From the NCBI RefSeq assembly GCF_025821625.1, contig NZ_JACKSH010000060.1:1-64000 (forward strand): 64,000 nt of DNA, written 5' to 3'. Source of the stretch: Mycolicibacterium pyrenivorans. GTDB lineage: Bacteria > Actinomycetota > Actinomycetes > Mycobacteriales > Mycobacteriaceae. The notes under the pieces were generated by a model. That model was given only the letters and a program-made list of their open reading frames with translations. It did not search any database and was not told the DNA's origin. Shown here piece after piece: positions 1 to 7,721 of this stretch (position 1 is its first letter; every line of letters starts with the position of its first letter). A program made the position numbers and the translations under genes.

Positions 1-370
1 CCTCATCTGCGCAATAACACGCCGAGAACGCTTGAGTCTCAACCAAAAGAACCGCTGAACAGCGAAAAGGCACCCACTAGAACACTAGGAGCGCCACGAG
101 TGTTCGTCCGCCGCAGGTGTCACTGGCGCACGCGACAATCAGAAACATGGCCCCGACCAACGCAGCCGCCCAGACGCCTCTAGGGATCCCCTCGGACGGT
201 CCGCACTCGAAGTTCGTCCGCGACGCGCGCGCCGTCGCCAGGAGCATCCGCAGCTGTTCCCGATCCCGCCCGCGACACGGCCTCTGGTCGTCGGGCTCGA
301 CCTACGCACGCTCGGCCCGCAGCCAGCGGTGAGTTCTCTGCAGGGCTGAAGCTGGCCGCCACGATCCATT
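1..370. other. No gene recognised at the left edge
   Basis: This stretch lies downstream of the DUF732 gene on the minus strand. Short open frames of about 60-76 codons exist on both strands, but their translations are arginine-rich, show no recognisable domain and overlap each other, so none is called. The base composition is mixed and there is no obvious long repeat or hairpin. It may be island debris like that near 7500-8800, but nothing identifiable remains. Confidence 0.5.
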
Positions 371-652
371 TCAGCAGCCGAGTTCGACCATGGCCGCGAT
401 GATGAGGTCGACGGCTGAGGGCACTGACATGTTCAGGTCTTCGACGACCATGGGGATGGCATCGGATGAGGAGTGTCCGCTGCGAATGAGCTGGCAGACT
501 TTTTGACCTTCGGTCAGTATCTGGGTGCGGGTCAGGAACGCCATCTTTGGCTCGATCCGCTTCAGGTAGCTGTCCTGATCTGCGTCGGCTGTCGGAGCGG
601 TCGTGATCGCGGCGCCGATCAGTAAGGCGAGAGTGGCAAAGACCCTTGTCAT
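371..652 (-). CDS. Secreted DUF732-family small protein
   Basis: A 93-residue protein with a clear Sec signal peptide (residues 1 to about 24, ending ATTAPTADA before DQDSYL). A short mature domain of the mycobacterial DUF732 type follows, with two cysteines (residue 53 in KVCQLI and the C-terminal Cys93) that could form a disulphide. The gene starts with an ATG overlapping the mmpL stop by four bases (ATGA), so translation is probably coupled to the transporter. DUF732 proteins are exported mycobacterial proteins of unknown function. From the coupling one can only infer that it acts outside the membrane together with the MmpL protein, for example as an envelope partner. Confidence 0.8.
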   Translation of the reverse strand: MTRVFATLALLIGAAITTAPTADADQDSYLKRIEPKMAFLTRTQILTEGQKVCQLIRSGHSSSDAIPMVVEDLNMSVPSAVDLIIAAMVELGC

Positions 653-3600
653 GGGTGTGCTTCCGCTGGATTCGAAGGGAGGACTGGTTGTTGTCGTGTG
701 GGTCGCTGGGGCCACCAGCTGGCTTCGCGTAGGAGTGTGGCGATGGCGGGGACGGTGAGTGTGCGTACGAGGAAGGTGTCGAGTAGTAGTCCGGCGCCGA
801 TGATGAGGCCGGCTTGGATCATGATGGCGACGGAGCCGACCATGAGGCCGAACATGCTGGCGGCGAAGATCAGACCCGCTGAGGTGATGACGGCGCCGGT
901 GCTTGCGACGGTGCGCAGGACGCCGACACGGATGTTGCGACCGGATTCTTCGCGCAGGCGTGAGACGAGCAGCATGTTGTAGTCGGCGCCAACGGCGACG
1001 AGGATGATGAACGCCAATAGTGGTACAGGCCAGGCGATTTCCTGGCCGAATCCCCATTGGAAGACCAGGACGCCAATGCCGAGGGAGGCCAGGTAGTTGA
1101 GGAGGACTGTGCCTAGCAGGTAGATCGGTGCCAGGAGTGCGCGCAGCAGCAGGACCAGGATGAGTCCGACGATGAGGGTGGTGGCGATGGCCAGTTGTGC
1201 GAAGTCTGCCCAGAGGAGTCGTTGGATGTCGGAGTTGACGGCGGGGAAGCCGGCCACGGAGACAGTGGCTTGAGCCAGTGAGGTGTTGGGTCGTGCGGTG
1301 TTGGCGGTGTGGGTGATTTGGTTGGCGAGGTCCATGGCTTCGACGCTGTAGGGGTCGTAGCTGGTTTCGATCATGAAGCGCGCGGTCTTGCCGTCGGGTG
1401 AGAGGAATTGTTTGGCGACGTCGGTGAACTGCCTGTTCTCGAAGGTGTTGGTGGGCAGGTAGAACCCGCTCGATGAGTCGGAGTCGGTGGCGGCGCGTGC
1501 GGAGTTTTGCAGTTGGGTGGCGATTTGGCTCATGCCGGAGAGCATTTCGATGTTGCTGTCGGCCAGGGTGCGCACACCGGTGGCGAGGGCTTGGGCGCCG
1601 GAGGCGAGTTGGCCGATTCCGTCTTGGAGGCGGCCGAGGTTTGCGGCTAGGTCGTCGGGGTTGCCGAGGGCGCCGAACGCCTTGTCCAGGGTGGCGACCG
1701 CGTTTTGGACGTTAATGAGGGTGCCGGTGATGGTGGCGTTGGTGGCGGGGTTGTAGCGGTCGCCGAGGGTGGCGATCTGGTCGAAGAATCCGCCGTTACG
1801 CAGGGTGGTCAGGATCTGTACTTGGTCGCGGATCTGGGCGCATTGTGGTGTGGTCGCGCACCATGGCGAGGTGTTGAGGGCGCCGACGAGCGGGTCGATC
1901 ATGGTGATCGCGTTCGCTGCTTGCTCGGCCAGGGGTCGCAGGCCGGGGCCGGCTTGGACGGCTTGATCGGCAGCAGGGGCGGTGGCCGAAAGTTGTTGCA
2001 ATAGTGGACGGAACTGGTTGACCTGGGTGCCGGCGGATTGGGCTTGGGTGAGAATTCCGGCGAGGGGGGTCAAGGCGGTGCGCACGGTGGTGTCGAGTTG
2101 GGCCAGCCGGCCGGCGAGTTGATCGGCGCCGTCGGTGAGTTTGGCGAGGTCGCCTTTGCGGGCGTTGCCCTCTGCGACTGCGCCGGCCATTTTGTCTCCG
2201 ATCTGGCCGTTCTGCCAGGCCAGTTCCGCTTGGTCGAGGCGCTCCCCGGTTGGGCGGGTGACTCCGGAAACCTTGGTGACACCGCTCACTTGGGAGACGC
2301 GGGAGGCCATTTCGTCGAGGTCGGCGAGCCCTTTGCCGGTGCGCATGTCGGTGGCGTTTTCGACGACGAGGAATTGGGTGATGACGACGTCTTTGCGGAA
2401 GTGTCGGTCCAGCAGCTGGTAGCCCTGGTTGCTTGCGGTGGTGGCTGGTTGTCCTTTGCGGTCGTCGTAGCTGATTTTGATGGTTGCAGCGACCGCGGAC
2501 AGTGCGAGCAGGATGACGAGGCTGACGATCAGCAGCGGCACGGGGCGACGAACCACGGCAACGGCGACGCTGTTCCAGTAACGCCGAGTGCGATCGGATT
2601 TGGGTTCCCCGATGCCGCGTTTGGCGGCGATCGCCAGTACTGGCGGGAGCAGGGTGACGGTGGCCAGGAAGCCGAAGAGGACTGCGATGGCGCACGCCGG
2701 GCCGAGGGCGGCGAAGACGCTCAGTCGGGCAAAGACCATGGCCAGGAAGGCGAAAGCAACGGTGGCGGCGGAGGCGAGGATGACGCGTCCGATGCTGGCG
2801 GTGGCGTGGATGATGGCCTGTTCGGCGGGTACCTGCGCGCGACGCTGTTCGTGGTAGCGGCTGATTAAGAAGACGGTGTAGTCGGTGCCAGCGCCGAGCA
2901 GGATCGCGGTCATGAATGCGACGGTGAATTGGGAGACGGGCATGCCCATCTCCCCTAGCACGGAGAGCACCCCGCGTCCGACGGCCAGGCTCAGCCCGAT
3001 CACCAGCAGCGGAAGCAGTGCGGTGAACACCGACCGGTAGACGATCAGCAGGATCAGGGCGATGATGCCGACGGTAGCGATCGAGATCAGCAACAGATCG
3101 TGCTCGGCGGAGGCGATCATATCGCTGAACGTCGCTGGCGGTCCGGTCACCTGCGCGGTGACCGTGGACCCGGCGAATACTTCTGCGGCGATGCTGCGAA
3201 CCGCCTTCACCGACTCGGCGGCTGTGGGGTCTCCCAGAGTGCCGGTCACCCCGACCGGCAGGTACCAGGCGTTGCGGTCGGGACTGAGGGCCTGCGCTTC
3301 GGTGACCGGATCGGCCAGCAGGTCTTGGACCAGTAGAACGTGGTCACTTTCGGCCTGCAACCGGGCGACGAGTTCGTCGTAGCGATGCCGCGCCGCCGGA
3401 GTCAGACCGTTGGGGTCTTCCATGGCCACGAACAGCAGCGTTTTCGACCCTTCTTCACCAAACGCGGTGCTCATGCGCTCCACCGTCTGCAGTGACGGCG
3501 CATCGCGGGGAATGAGATCCACCGACTGCTGTCGCACCACGGTTTCCAATTGCGGAAACAGCAACGCCAACACCACGGCTGTGCCCAGCCAGGCCCCGAT

Positions 3601-3747
3601 GACCAGGGCTTTGTGCCGGAGGGTGAACCGAGCTAGCGCTGCCAGCCGGGCGCTGTACTCGCGATTGTCCGCCGGGTCACAAGAGTCGTTACGGAGGCGC
3701 TGAGTTTGCGAGGCCGGGTCCGGGGAATCGGTCATGCCGTCGGTCAC
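649..3747 (-). CDS. MmpL-family RND lipid transporter
   Basis: A 1032-residue RND-superfamily transporter of the MmpL type, which exports lipids or siderophores across the inner membrane using proton flow. It has one N-terminal membrane helix (about residues 40-65), a periplasmic domain, a block of helices with the GTDYTVFLISRY motif, a long second periplasmic domain with coiled-coil-like Gln/Ala-rich stretches, and a second helix block with GADYNMLLVSRL. The GTG at 3747 is chosen because a GGAGG sits six bases upstream; a TTG six codons earlier is possible but lacks such a site. It follows a thioesterase and a TetR gene on the same strand and overlaps the DUF732 gene. No MmpS gene is adjacent. 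The substrate is unknown. Confidence 0.9.
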   Translation of the reverse strand: MTDGMTDSPDPASQTQRLRNDSCDPADNREYSARLAALARFTLRHKALVIGAWLGTAVVLALLFPQLETVVRQQSVDLIPRDAPSLQTVERMSTAFGEEGSKTLLFVAMEDPNGLTPAARHRYDELVARLQAESDHVLLVQDLLADPVTEAQALSPDRNAWYLPVGVTGTLGDPTAAESVKAVRSIAAEVFAGSTVTAQVTGPPATFSDMIASAEHDLLLISIATVGIIALILLIVYRSVFTALLPLLVIGLSLAVGRGVLSVLGEMGMPVSQFTVAFMTAILLGAGTDYTVFLISRYHEQRRAQVPAEQAIIHATASIGRVILASAATVAFAFLAMVFARLSVFAALGPACAIAVLFGFLATVTLLPPVLAIAAKRGIGEPKSDRTRRYWNSVAVAVVRRPVPLLIVSLVILLALSAVAATIKISYDDRKGQPATTASNQGYQLLDRHFRKDVVITQFLVVENATDMRTGKGLADLDEMASRVSQVSGVTKVSGVTRPTGERLDQAELAWQNGQIGDKMAGAVAEGNARKGDLAKLTDGADQLAGRLAQLDTTVRTALTPLAGILTQAQSAGTQVNQFRPLLQQLSATAPAADQAVQAGPGLRPLAEQAANAITMIDPLVGALNTSPWCATTPQCAQIRDQVQILTTLRNGGFFDQIATLGDRYNPATNATITGTLINVQNAVATLDKAFGALGNPDDLAANLGRLQDGIGQLASGAQALATGVRTLADSNIEMLSGMSQIATQLQNSARAATDSDSSSGFYLPTNTFENRQFTDVAKQFLSPDGKTARFMIETSYDPYSVEAMDLANQITHTANTARPNTSLAQATVSVAGFPAVNSDIQRLLWADFAQLAIATTLIVGLILVLLLRALLAPIYLLGTVLLNYLASLGIGVLVFQWGFGQEIAWPVPLLAFIILVAVGADYNMLLVSRLREESGRNIRVGVLRTVASTGAVITSAGLIFAASMFGLMVGSVAIMIQAGLIIGAGLLLDTFLVRTLTVPAIATLLREASWWPQRPTRQQPVLPSNPAEAHP

Positions 3748-3765
3748 CGAACCTCCACTAGTCAA

Positions 3766-3782
3766 CGATACTATCGGTATCG
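3766..3782. promoter_or_regulatory. Palindromic TetR-type operator before mmpL
   Basis: The sequence CGATACTATCGGTATCG has six-base arms (CGATAC/GTATCG) and also contains the inner palindrome CGATA-C-TATCG. It fills the gap between the stop of the upstream tetR (3783) and the mmpL start (3747). The core ATACTAT recurs at 4803-4815 before the thioesterase, suggesting one regulator for both sites. The operator role is inferred from symmetry and position. Confidence 0.6.
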
Positions 3783-4280
3783 CTACGCTACAGTGCGGGC
3801 CAGCAGGGTTTCGATCGCCGCGGCGGCGCGGTCGAGTTCCGCGGCTGCGCGGGTGTCCGCCATGACGAAGGCCCGTGTCATGGAATCCGTCAACAGCGGG
3901 TCACGCTGCCAGCGATCGTGCAGGTGCTCGGTGAGCCGGTCCAGTCGCTGCTGCGGCGTGGAGGCGCCGGTGGCCCAGTCACCGGATGCATCGAGGCGCT
4001 GAAACTCTCGGATCAGCGCCGCCACCAGCAGGTGGGTTTTGGCTGGAAAGTATCGGTAGAGCGTGCCCACAGCGATACCGACCCGCTCGGCAACTGTCCG
4101 CATGTGGACCGCGTCGTAGCCGCCGGTGGCAGCAACAGTGAGCGCGGCATCCATAATCGCTTCGCGGCGACGTGCTGAGGCGCGTGAACGCAGCCCGCTA
4201 GCTGTGTGGGCCTGGCCGGTAGTCGAACCCCCGCAAGCATGTTCAGGTTTGGCGCCAACCCGCGCACTGGCGACAGTCAT
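3783..4280 (-). CDS. TetR-family repressor, short C-terminus
   Basis: A 165-residue TetR regulator. The N-terminal helix-turn-helix (about residues 36-85, with MRTVAERVGIAVGTLYRYFP) resembles KstR-type mycobacterial repressors, and the following segment (LVAALIREFQRLDA, DPLLTDSMTRAFVMAD) continues that similarity. The protein stops about 40-50 residues earlier than KstR-type relatives, so the last helices that normally form the dimer interface seem to be missing. The ATG overlaps the thioesterase stop (ATGA). A palindromic operator follows its stop directly. It probably controls the thioesterase-tetR-mmpL unit; whether the short form still dimerises is unclear. Confidence 0.85.
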   Translation of the reverse strand: MTVASARVGAKPEHACGGSTTGQAHTASGLRSRASARRREAIMDAALTVAATGGYDAVHMRTVAERVGIAVGTLYRYFPAKTHLLVAALIREFQRLDASGDWATGASTPQQRLDRLTEHLHDRWQRDPLLTDSMTRAFVMADTRAAAELDRAAAAIETLLARTVA

Positions 4281-4792
4281 GATGCTTGGCCGCCGTCGAG
4301 GCCGCCGCCGCGGCGAGAGAATTGCTCGAGACGCTCACCGAATCCACTGATATCGCCGTGAGCGGCAAAATGCGCGGTGTCGACCACGACGAACACCGCA
4401 TTCGCGGTGAACCGAGTGACGCCTTCCTCGACCCCTGCCGCCGCGACATGCAGCGCCCGCCCCTCACGGGCCGTGATATGCGCGGTGATGCGGTGGGGCT
4501 GGTGCAGTGGCACCGGCTGCAGATACTGCACCGTCAGAGCGCGCGTCACCGCCGGTGTGCCGGCGATCCACAGCGTGAACCCCAGCACGTCATCGCACGC
4601 CGCGGCCACCGCCCCACCATGGGCCAAGCCCGGCGCCCCGATGTGGCGCTCATCAAACGTCACATCCGCATACACCGAGTCGACGCTGCGATACACCTCC
4701 AACCCCAGCCCGTGCGGATTGTCCGGGCCGCACCCCATGCACGTCGGGGTGTGAGAAGGCAGCCGTTCCGGCGGCGCCGCGCTTTCTGACAC
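4277..4792 (-). CDS. PaaI-like hotdog-fold thioesterase
   Basis: A 171-residue hotdog-fold protein of the PaaI/acyl-CoA thioesterase type. The key segment is LAHGGAVAAACDDVLG (about residues 57-72), which carries the HGG-x-Asp-type active-site helix, followed by the VTRALTVQYLQPVP beta strand typical of the fold. An N-terminal CMGCG-x-N motif is shared with mycobacterial relatives. It starts with GTG at 4792 and heads the unit thioesterase-tetR-mmpL-DUF732. It likely hydrolyses an acyl-CoA or acyl-ACP thioester linked to the lipid that the MmpL protein exports; the substrate is inferred only from context. Confidence 0.82.
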   Translation of the reverse strand: MSESAAPPERLPSHTPTCMGCGPDNPHGLGLEVYRSVDSVYADVTFDERHIGAPGLAHGGAVAAACDDVLGFTLWIAGTPAVTRALTVQYLQPVPLHQPHRITAHITAREGRALHVAAAGVEEGVTRFTANAVFVVVDTAHFAAHGDISGFGERLEQFSRRGGGLDGGQAS

Positions 4793-4802
4793 TAGACCGC
4801 TC

Positions 4803-4815
4803 CCAATACTATTGG
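4803..4815. promoter_or_regulatory. Perfect 13-bp palindrome before the thioesterase operon
   Basis: CCAATACTATTGG is a perfect palindrome (CCAATA-C-TATTGG) eleven bases upstream of the thioesterase GTG. It shares the ATACTAT core with the site before mmpL (3766-3782). Likely operator for the truncated TetR encoded in this operon. Confidence 0.6.
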
Positions 4816-4826
4816 TTTCGCTGCGA

Positions 4827-4837
4827 TACTCTTAGTA
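4827..4837. promoter_or_regulatory. Second imperfect operator-like repeat
   Basis: TACTCTTAGTA (TACT-ctt-AGTA) is an 11-base inverted repeat. In its wider context it matches the mmpL-proximal operator at 11 of 15 positions (GATACTATCGGTATC against GATACTCTTAGTACC). It lies between the divergent thioesterase and tetR genes and could be a further half-strength site. Confidence 0.4.
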
Positions 4838-4852
4838 CCACAACTGCTAGAC

Positions 4853-4866
4853 TGTCGTGCACGACA
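4853..4866. promoter_or_regulatory. Perfect 14-bp palindrome before divergent tetR
   Basis: TGTCGTGCACGACA is a perfect 14-base palindrome 31 bases upstream of the plus-strand tetR start at 4898. Its sequence is unrelated to the ATACTAT sites, so it is best read as the auto-operator of the divergent TetR protein rather than of the shortened one. Confidence 0.6.
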
Positions 4867-4897
4867 TCGCCCGAAATTCAATCGCCGAGGTGAACCT

Positions 4898-5614
4898 GTG
4901 AGCGACAGCAGCCAATCAGCGCTACCCCCCGATGACGACATCGACCCGAGAAGGATCCGGTCTCGCAACCGGCTATTGGATGCTGCCGCAACACTTCTCA
5001 GCACAGGAGGGGTCGAAGCTGTCACCATCGATGCGGTCACCAAAGCATCCAAGGTGGCCCGTACCACGCTGTATCGCCATTTCAAAAGCTCATCGCATCT
5101 GCTGGCTGCCACATTCGAGCGGCTACTGCCGCAGGTCACTGCCCCGCCGCCGACCAGTGGCTCGTTGCGTAAGCAGCTTATCGAGTTGCTCAGCCGCCAG
5201 GCCACGCTCTTTGACGACGCGCCACTACACGTCACCACGCTGGCCTGGCTCGCGCTGGGACCCACGGGAACGAACAGCGACACCGATGATCGGCACGCAT
5301 CCGGCGCGCTGCGCACCCGTGTCATCGACCAGTACCGACAACCGTTCGATGCGCTACTGCAGAGTGCGCAGGCTCGAGCCGAACTCGACGACTTCGACGT
5401 GGAACTGGTGCTTTGCCAGCTTGTCGGGCCGCTGGCGTTCGCCCGAATGACCGGGCTGCGCAACATGACTCACGACGACTGCACACAGATCGTTGACGAC
5501 TTCCTCGCCGCCCACCGCACGAGGGGCAGTGACCCTGCTACGGGGTCAAAGCCTGCAACGACACGGCCCAAGAAGGCGCCGAGTCGCAAAGTGGCTAGCT
5601 CGCCGGCCACATGA
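4898..5614 (+). CDS. TetR-family transcriptional regulator
   Basis: A 238-residue regulator. The helix-turn-helix spans about residues 20-70 (IRSRNRLLDAAATLLSTGG, then ASKVARTTLYRHFKSS). A TetR ligand-binding domain follows to about residue 205, and a basic, Thr/Pro/Lys-rich tail ends the protein. The GTG start has a GCCGAGG sequence eight bases upstream. It is divergent from the thioesterase-mmpL unit, with a perfect 14-base palindrome between them, so it probably autoregulates and may control the neighbouring lipid genes. Its 3' end overlaps the convergent P450 gene by 20 bases. The ligand is unknown. Confidence 0.88.
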   Translation: MSDSSQSALPPDDDIDPRRIRSRNRLLDAAATLLSTGGVEAVTIDAVTKASKVARTTLYRHFKSSSHLLAATFERLLPQVTAPPPTSGSLRKQLIELLSRQATLFDDAPLHVTTLAWLALGPTGTNSDTDDRHASGALRTRVIDQYRQPFDALLQSAQARAELDDFDVELVLCQLVGPLAFARMTGLRNMTHDDCTQIVDDFLAAHRTRGSDPATGSKPATTRPKKAPSRKVASSPAT

Positions 5615-6794
5615 TGGGCAGCGACAGGTATCCGCGAATCGGCCCCGAACGAAGACGCACGGCTGAGTCGACATCGACTGCCCAGTCCGGCAATCGTGAC
5701 AACAATGCGCCCAACGCAATTCGAGCCTCTAAACGGGCGAGCGCAGCTCCCAGACAGAAGTGGATACCCCGGCCGAAGGCCACCTGGTGTTCGGGCTTGC
5801 GGTCGATGTCGAATACGTCCGGGCGGGCGAATACCCGCTCGTCGCGATTGGCTGACCCGAACAGCAACAGCACCGAATCGCCCTGCGACATCGTGGCCCC
5901 GTGCAGTGTCACATCTGTGGTCAACACCCGCGAAAGTCCCTGCACCGGTGAGTCATAACGCAACAGCTCCTCGACCGTTTGCCCGATCAGCGTCGGGTCG
6001 GCGGCCAACCGGTGACGGCTCCGGGGGTGCCCGGCCAACACCACCGCGGCGTTGGCCAGCAGGTTGGTCGTCGTCTCATGACCAGCTATCAGCAGTAGCA
6101 AGCAGAACCCAAGCAACTCGTCGTCGCTGAGGCGCTGACCGTCGATCTCGGCAGCCACCAACGCCGACATCAAATCATCGCGCGGCGCCTTGCGCCGATC
6201 GGCAAGGAAATCCGCGAAATACGCATACACCGCGGCCGCGGCCGCCAACCCTTCGGCCACCTCGCCGCGAGCGGGATTGGACTGAATCAGCGTGCTCGAC
6301 CACTGCCGAAACTGCTGACGATCCTCCCGCGGTATCCCCAACAGGTCGGCGATCACCACGGCCGGCAGTATTCCGGCCAAGTCGGCAACGAAGTCCGAAC
6401 GACCTTCGCTACCGCTGCTGGTGAGCCGCTCTACCAACGACGCCGCCAACTGATCGATGCCGGTTTCCAATGCCACTATCCGCCGAGGGGTGAATGCCTT
6501 GCTTACCAAGCCCCGCAGCTGATCGTGCCGCGGCGGGTCCATCGTGATCATCATCGGCAGGAAGGACTCCAGGAACGGCGCGTCCGGCGGCGTCGGAAAC
6601 ACACCGTTGACCGACGAATATGTGTCGTGATCGAGCAGGGCAGCAATAACGTCCTCGTGGCGGCTGAGCACCCAGGTATTCGCAGTCTCGGCCCGGAACA
6701 CCGGCGCATCGTCGCGCAATTGCTGATAGACGGGGTAGGGGTCGTCCTGGATGTTGGCATCGAACGGGTCGTAGTGAAGCTGCGCAGTCGTCAT
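5595..6794 (-). CDS. Cytochrome P450
   Basis: A 399-residue soluble bacterial P450 monooxygenase. The I-helix oxygen-activation motif is AGHETT (residues 237-242), the K-helix ExxR is EELLR (275-279), and the haem-binding loop FGRGIHFCLGA places the thiolate Cys at 347. The ATG at 6794 is preferred because GGGAGCG lies just upstream; a longer TTG start at 6821 would run into the operator region. It is transcribed divergently from a TetR gene across two palindromes, which suggests control by that repressor. The substrate is unknown. No ferredoxin is adjacent, although one is encoded at 59004. Confidence 0.93.
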   Translation of the reverse strand: MTTAQLHYDPFDANIQDDPYPVYQQLRDDAPVFRAETANTWVLSRHEDVIAALLDHDTYSSVNGVFPTPPDAPFLESFLPMMITMDPPRHDQLRGLVSKAFTPRRIVALETGIDQLAASLVERLTSSGSEGRSDFVADLAGILPAVVIADLLGIPREDRQQFRQWSSTLIQSNPARGEVAEGLAAAAAVYAYFADFLADRRKAPRDDLMSALVAAEIDGQRLSDDELLGFCLLLLIAGHETTTNLLANAAVVLAGHPRSRHRLAADPTLIGQTVEELLRYDSPVQGLSRVLTTDVTLHGATMSQGDSVLLLFGSANRDERVFARPDVFDIDRKPEHQVAFGRGIHFCLGAALARLEARIALGALLSRLPDWAVDVDSAVRLRSGPIRGYLSLPIMWPAS

Positions 6795-6825
6795 TTTCGC
6801 TCCCGCTGCCATGTAGAACAATAGT

Positions 6826-6842
6826 TTAGACTGCTAGTCTAA
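6826..6842. promoter_or_regulatory. 17-bp palindrome in the P450/tetR divergent promoter
   Basis: TTAGACTGCTAGTCTAA has perfect seven-base arms around GCT. It lies between the P450 start (6794) and the divergent tetR start (6858), the expected place for a TetR operator controlling both directions. Confidence 0.65.
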
Positions 6843-6859
6843 TTGACAGGAGTGTCAAT
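6842..6859. promoter_or_regulatory. 18-bp palindrome overlapping the tetR ribosome site
   Basis: ATTGACAGGAGTGTCAAT has perfect seven-base arms around GGAG. The centre is also the ribosome-binding site of tetR, and the last two bases are the first two of its ATG. It could be a second operator, or an RNA hairpin that hides the ribosome site. The minimal spacing from the neighbouring palindrome, with which it shares one base, is notable. Confidence 0.5.
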
Positions 6860-7439
6860 GCGTAAGGTTCCGCGGCAAATCGCCGACCGCCTGCCAGCGG
6901 CCGCGGCGCTGTTCGCCGAGCGCGGTCTCAACGACACCAGAATCGAAGACGTCGCCGCGATGACGGGTGTCCCCAAGGCGACGCTGTACTACTACTTCGC
7001 CGGCAAGGAGGACATCCTGGCGTTCCTCCTCGAAGACCTCCTGCACGAGATCGCCAGCGAGGTCACCACTGCCGTGGAGGGCGGCGGTAGCGGTGCTGAC
7101 GGGCTGCACCGTGTCATCGCGGCCCAGCTGCGTGTGATGGCTCAGCGACCTGCCTCCTGTCGCGCGTTGATCGGCGAGCTTGGCCGGGCGGCACGGATGC
7201 CGGTCATCGCAGACAAAATCGGCACCGCCTATCTGGAACCCGTGGAAATGCTGCTGCTCGCCGGTGCTGCCGACTATTCGTTGGCCGCGGTAACCGACGC
7301 CAGGGCCGCAGCCACAGCCCTTTTCGGCGCCGTCACCATCACTGCTCTGACTTACCTCGTCACCGGCGAACCACTCGTCGAGGATCTGCTGACGCGCACC
7401 ATCCATGACGTCGTATTCAGCGGACTGCGCCCACGCTAA
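6858..7439 (+). CDS. TetR-family transcriptional regulator
   Basis: A 193-residue TetR regulator. The DNA-binding domain is at about residues 5-55 (IADRLPAAAALFAERG, VAAMTGVPKATLYYYFAGKEDIL) and an all-helical ligand domain follows. The ATG at 6858 is chosen because AGGAG sits five bases upstream; a TTG at 6843 lacks one. It is divergent from the P450 gene, and two adjacent palindromes fill the gap, so it most likely represses itself and the P450. The inducer is unknown. Confidence 0.88.
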   Translation: MRKVPRQIADRLPAAAALFAERGLNDTRIEDVAAMTGVPKATLYYYFAGKEDILAFLLEDLLHEIASEVTTAVEGGGSGADGLHRVIAAQLRVMAQRPASCRALIGELGRAARMPVIADKIGTAYLEPVEMLLLAGAADYSLAAVTDARAAATALFGAVTITALTYLVTGEPLVEDLLTRTIHDVVFSGLRPR

Positions 7440-7721
7440 TCGCCATCGCCGCCACATCCTCGGCCGAGCGGTTGCACTATCCGGTCCTCCCAGCGGGCCT
7501 GTCAACCAGTGTGCTAGACGGCCGGCGCCAAGTAGCGGTAGACAGTGGCGCGAGAGAGGCCCAAGATCTTCGCAATGTCGGTCGCGGTGATCCCCTTGTC
7601 AGGGCAGACGCTGCGCCTTGGCGCGCCCAGGTGGTGGATAAGTGTTGGGATCGGCGATTAGTGAACCGCGAATCGGTCAATGGCATTGGTTGCCGTAAAT
7701 CACCCCGCTAGCGTGGGGGCT
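7440..7721. other. Gene-poor stretch with mobile-element debris
   Basis: Apart from the resolvase stub described separately, no coding frame in this stretch shows a recognisable domain. It lies between an intact tetR and a broken phage-type gene and is best read as a decayed recombination zone. Confidence 0.5.
7515..7612 (-). pseudogene. Resolvase/invertase C-terminal HTH remnant
   Basis: Reading the minus strand down to the TAG at 7515-7517 gives GITATDIAKILGLSRATV followed by YRYLAPAV, the characteristic C-terminal helix-turn-helix of serine recombinases (Tn3 resolvase/DNA invertase). Just upstream the frame reads CPDK, where intact relatives have a Leu/Thr-Asp-rich linker. No catalytic N-terminal domain is present, so only a stub of about 30 codons survives. 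Confidence 0.75.

Noticed and set aside
117..369. Several overlapping short frames on both strands at the left edge
   Set aside because: Arg-rich translations without domain or ribosome site, mutually overlapping; typical of chance frames in high-GC DNA.
4792..5466. Long minus-strand frame opposite the tetR at 4898
   Set aside because: Ser-rich shadow translation of the tetR gene with no domain; tetR has clear helix-turn-helix and ribosome site.
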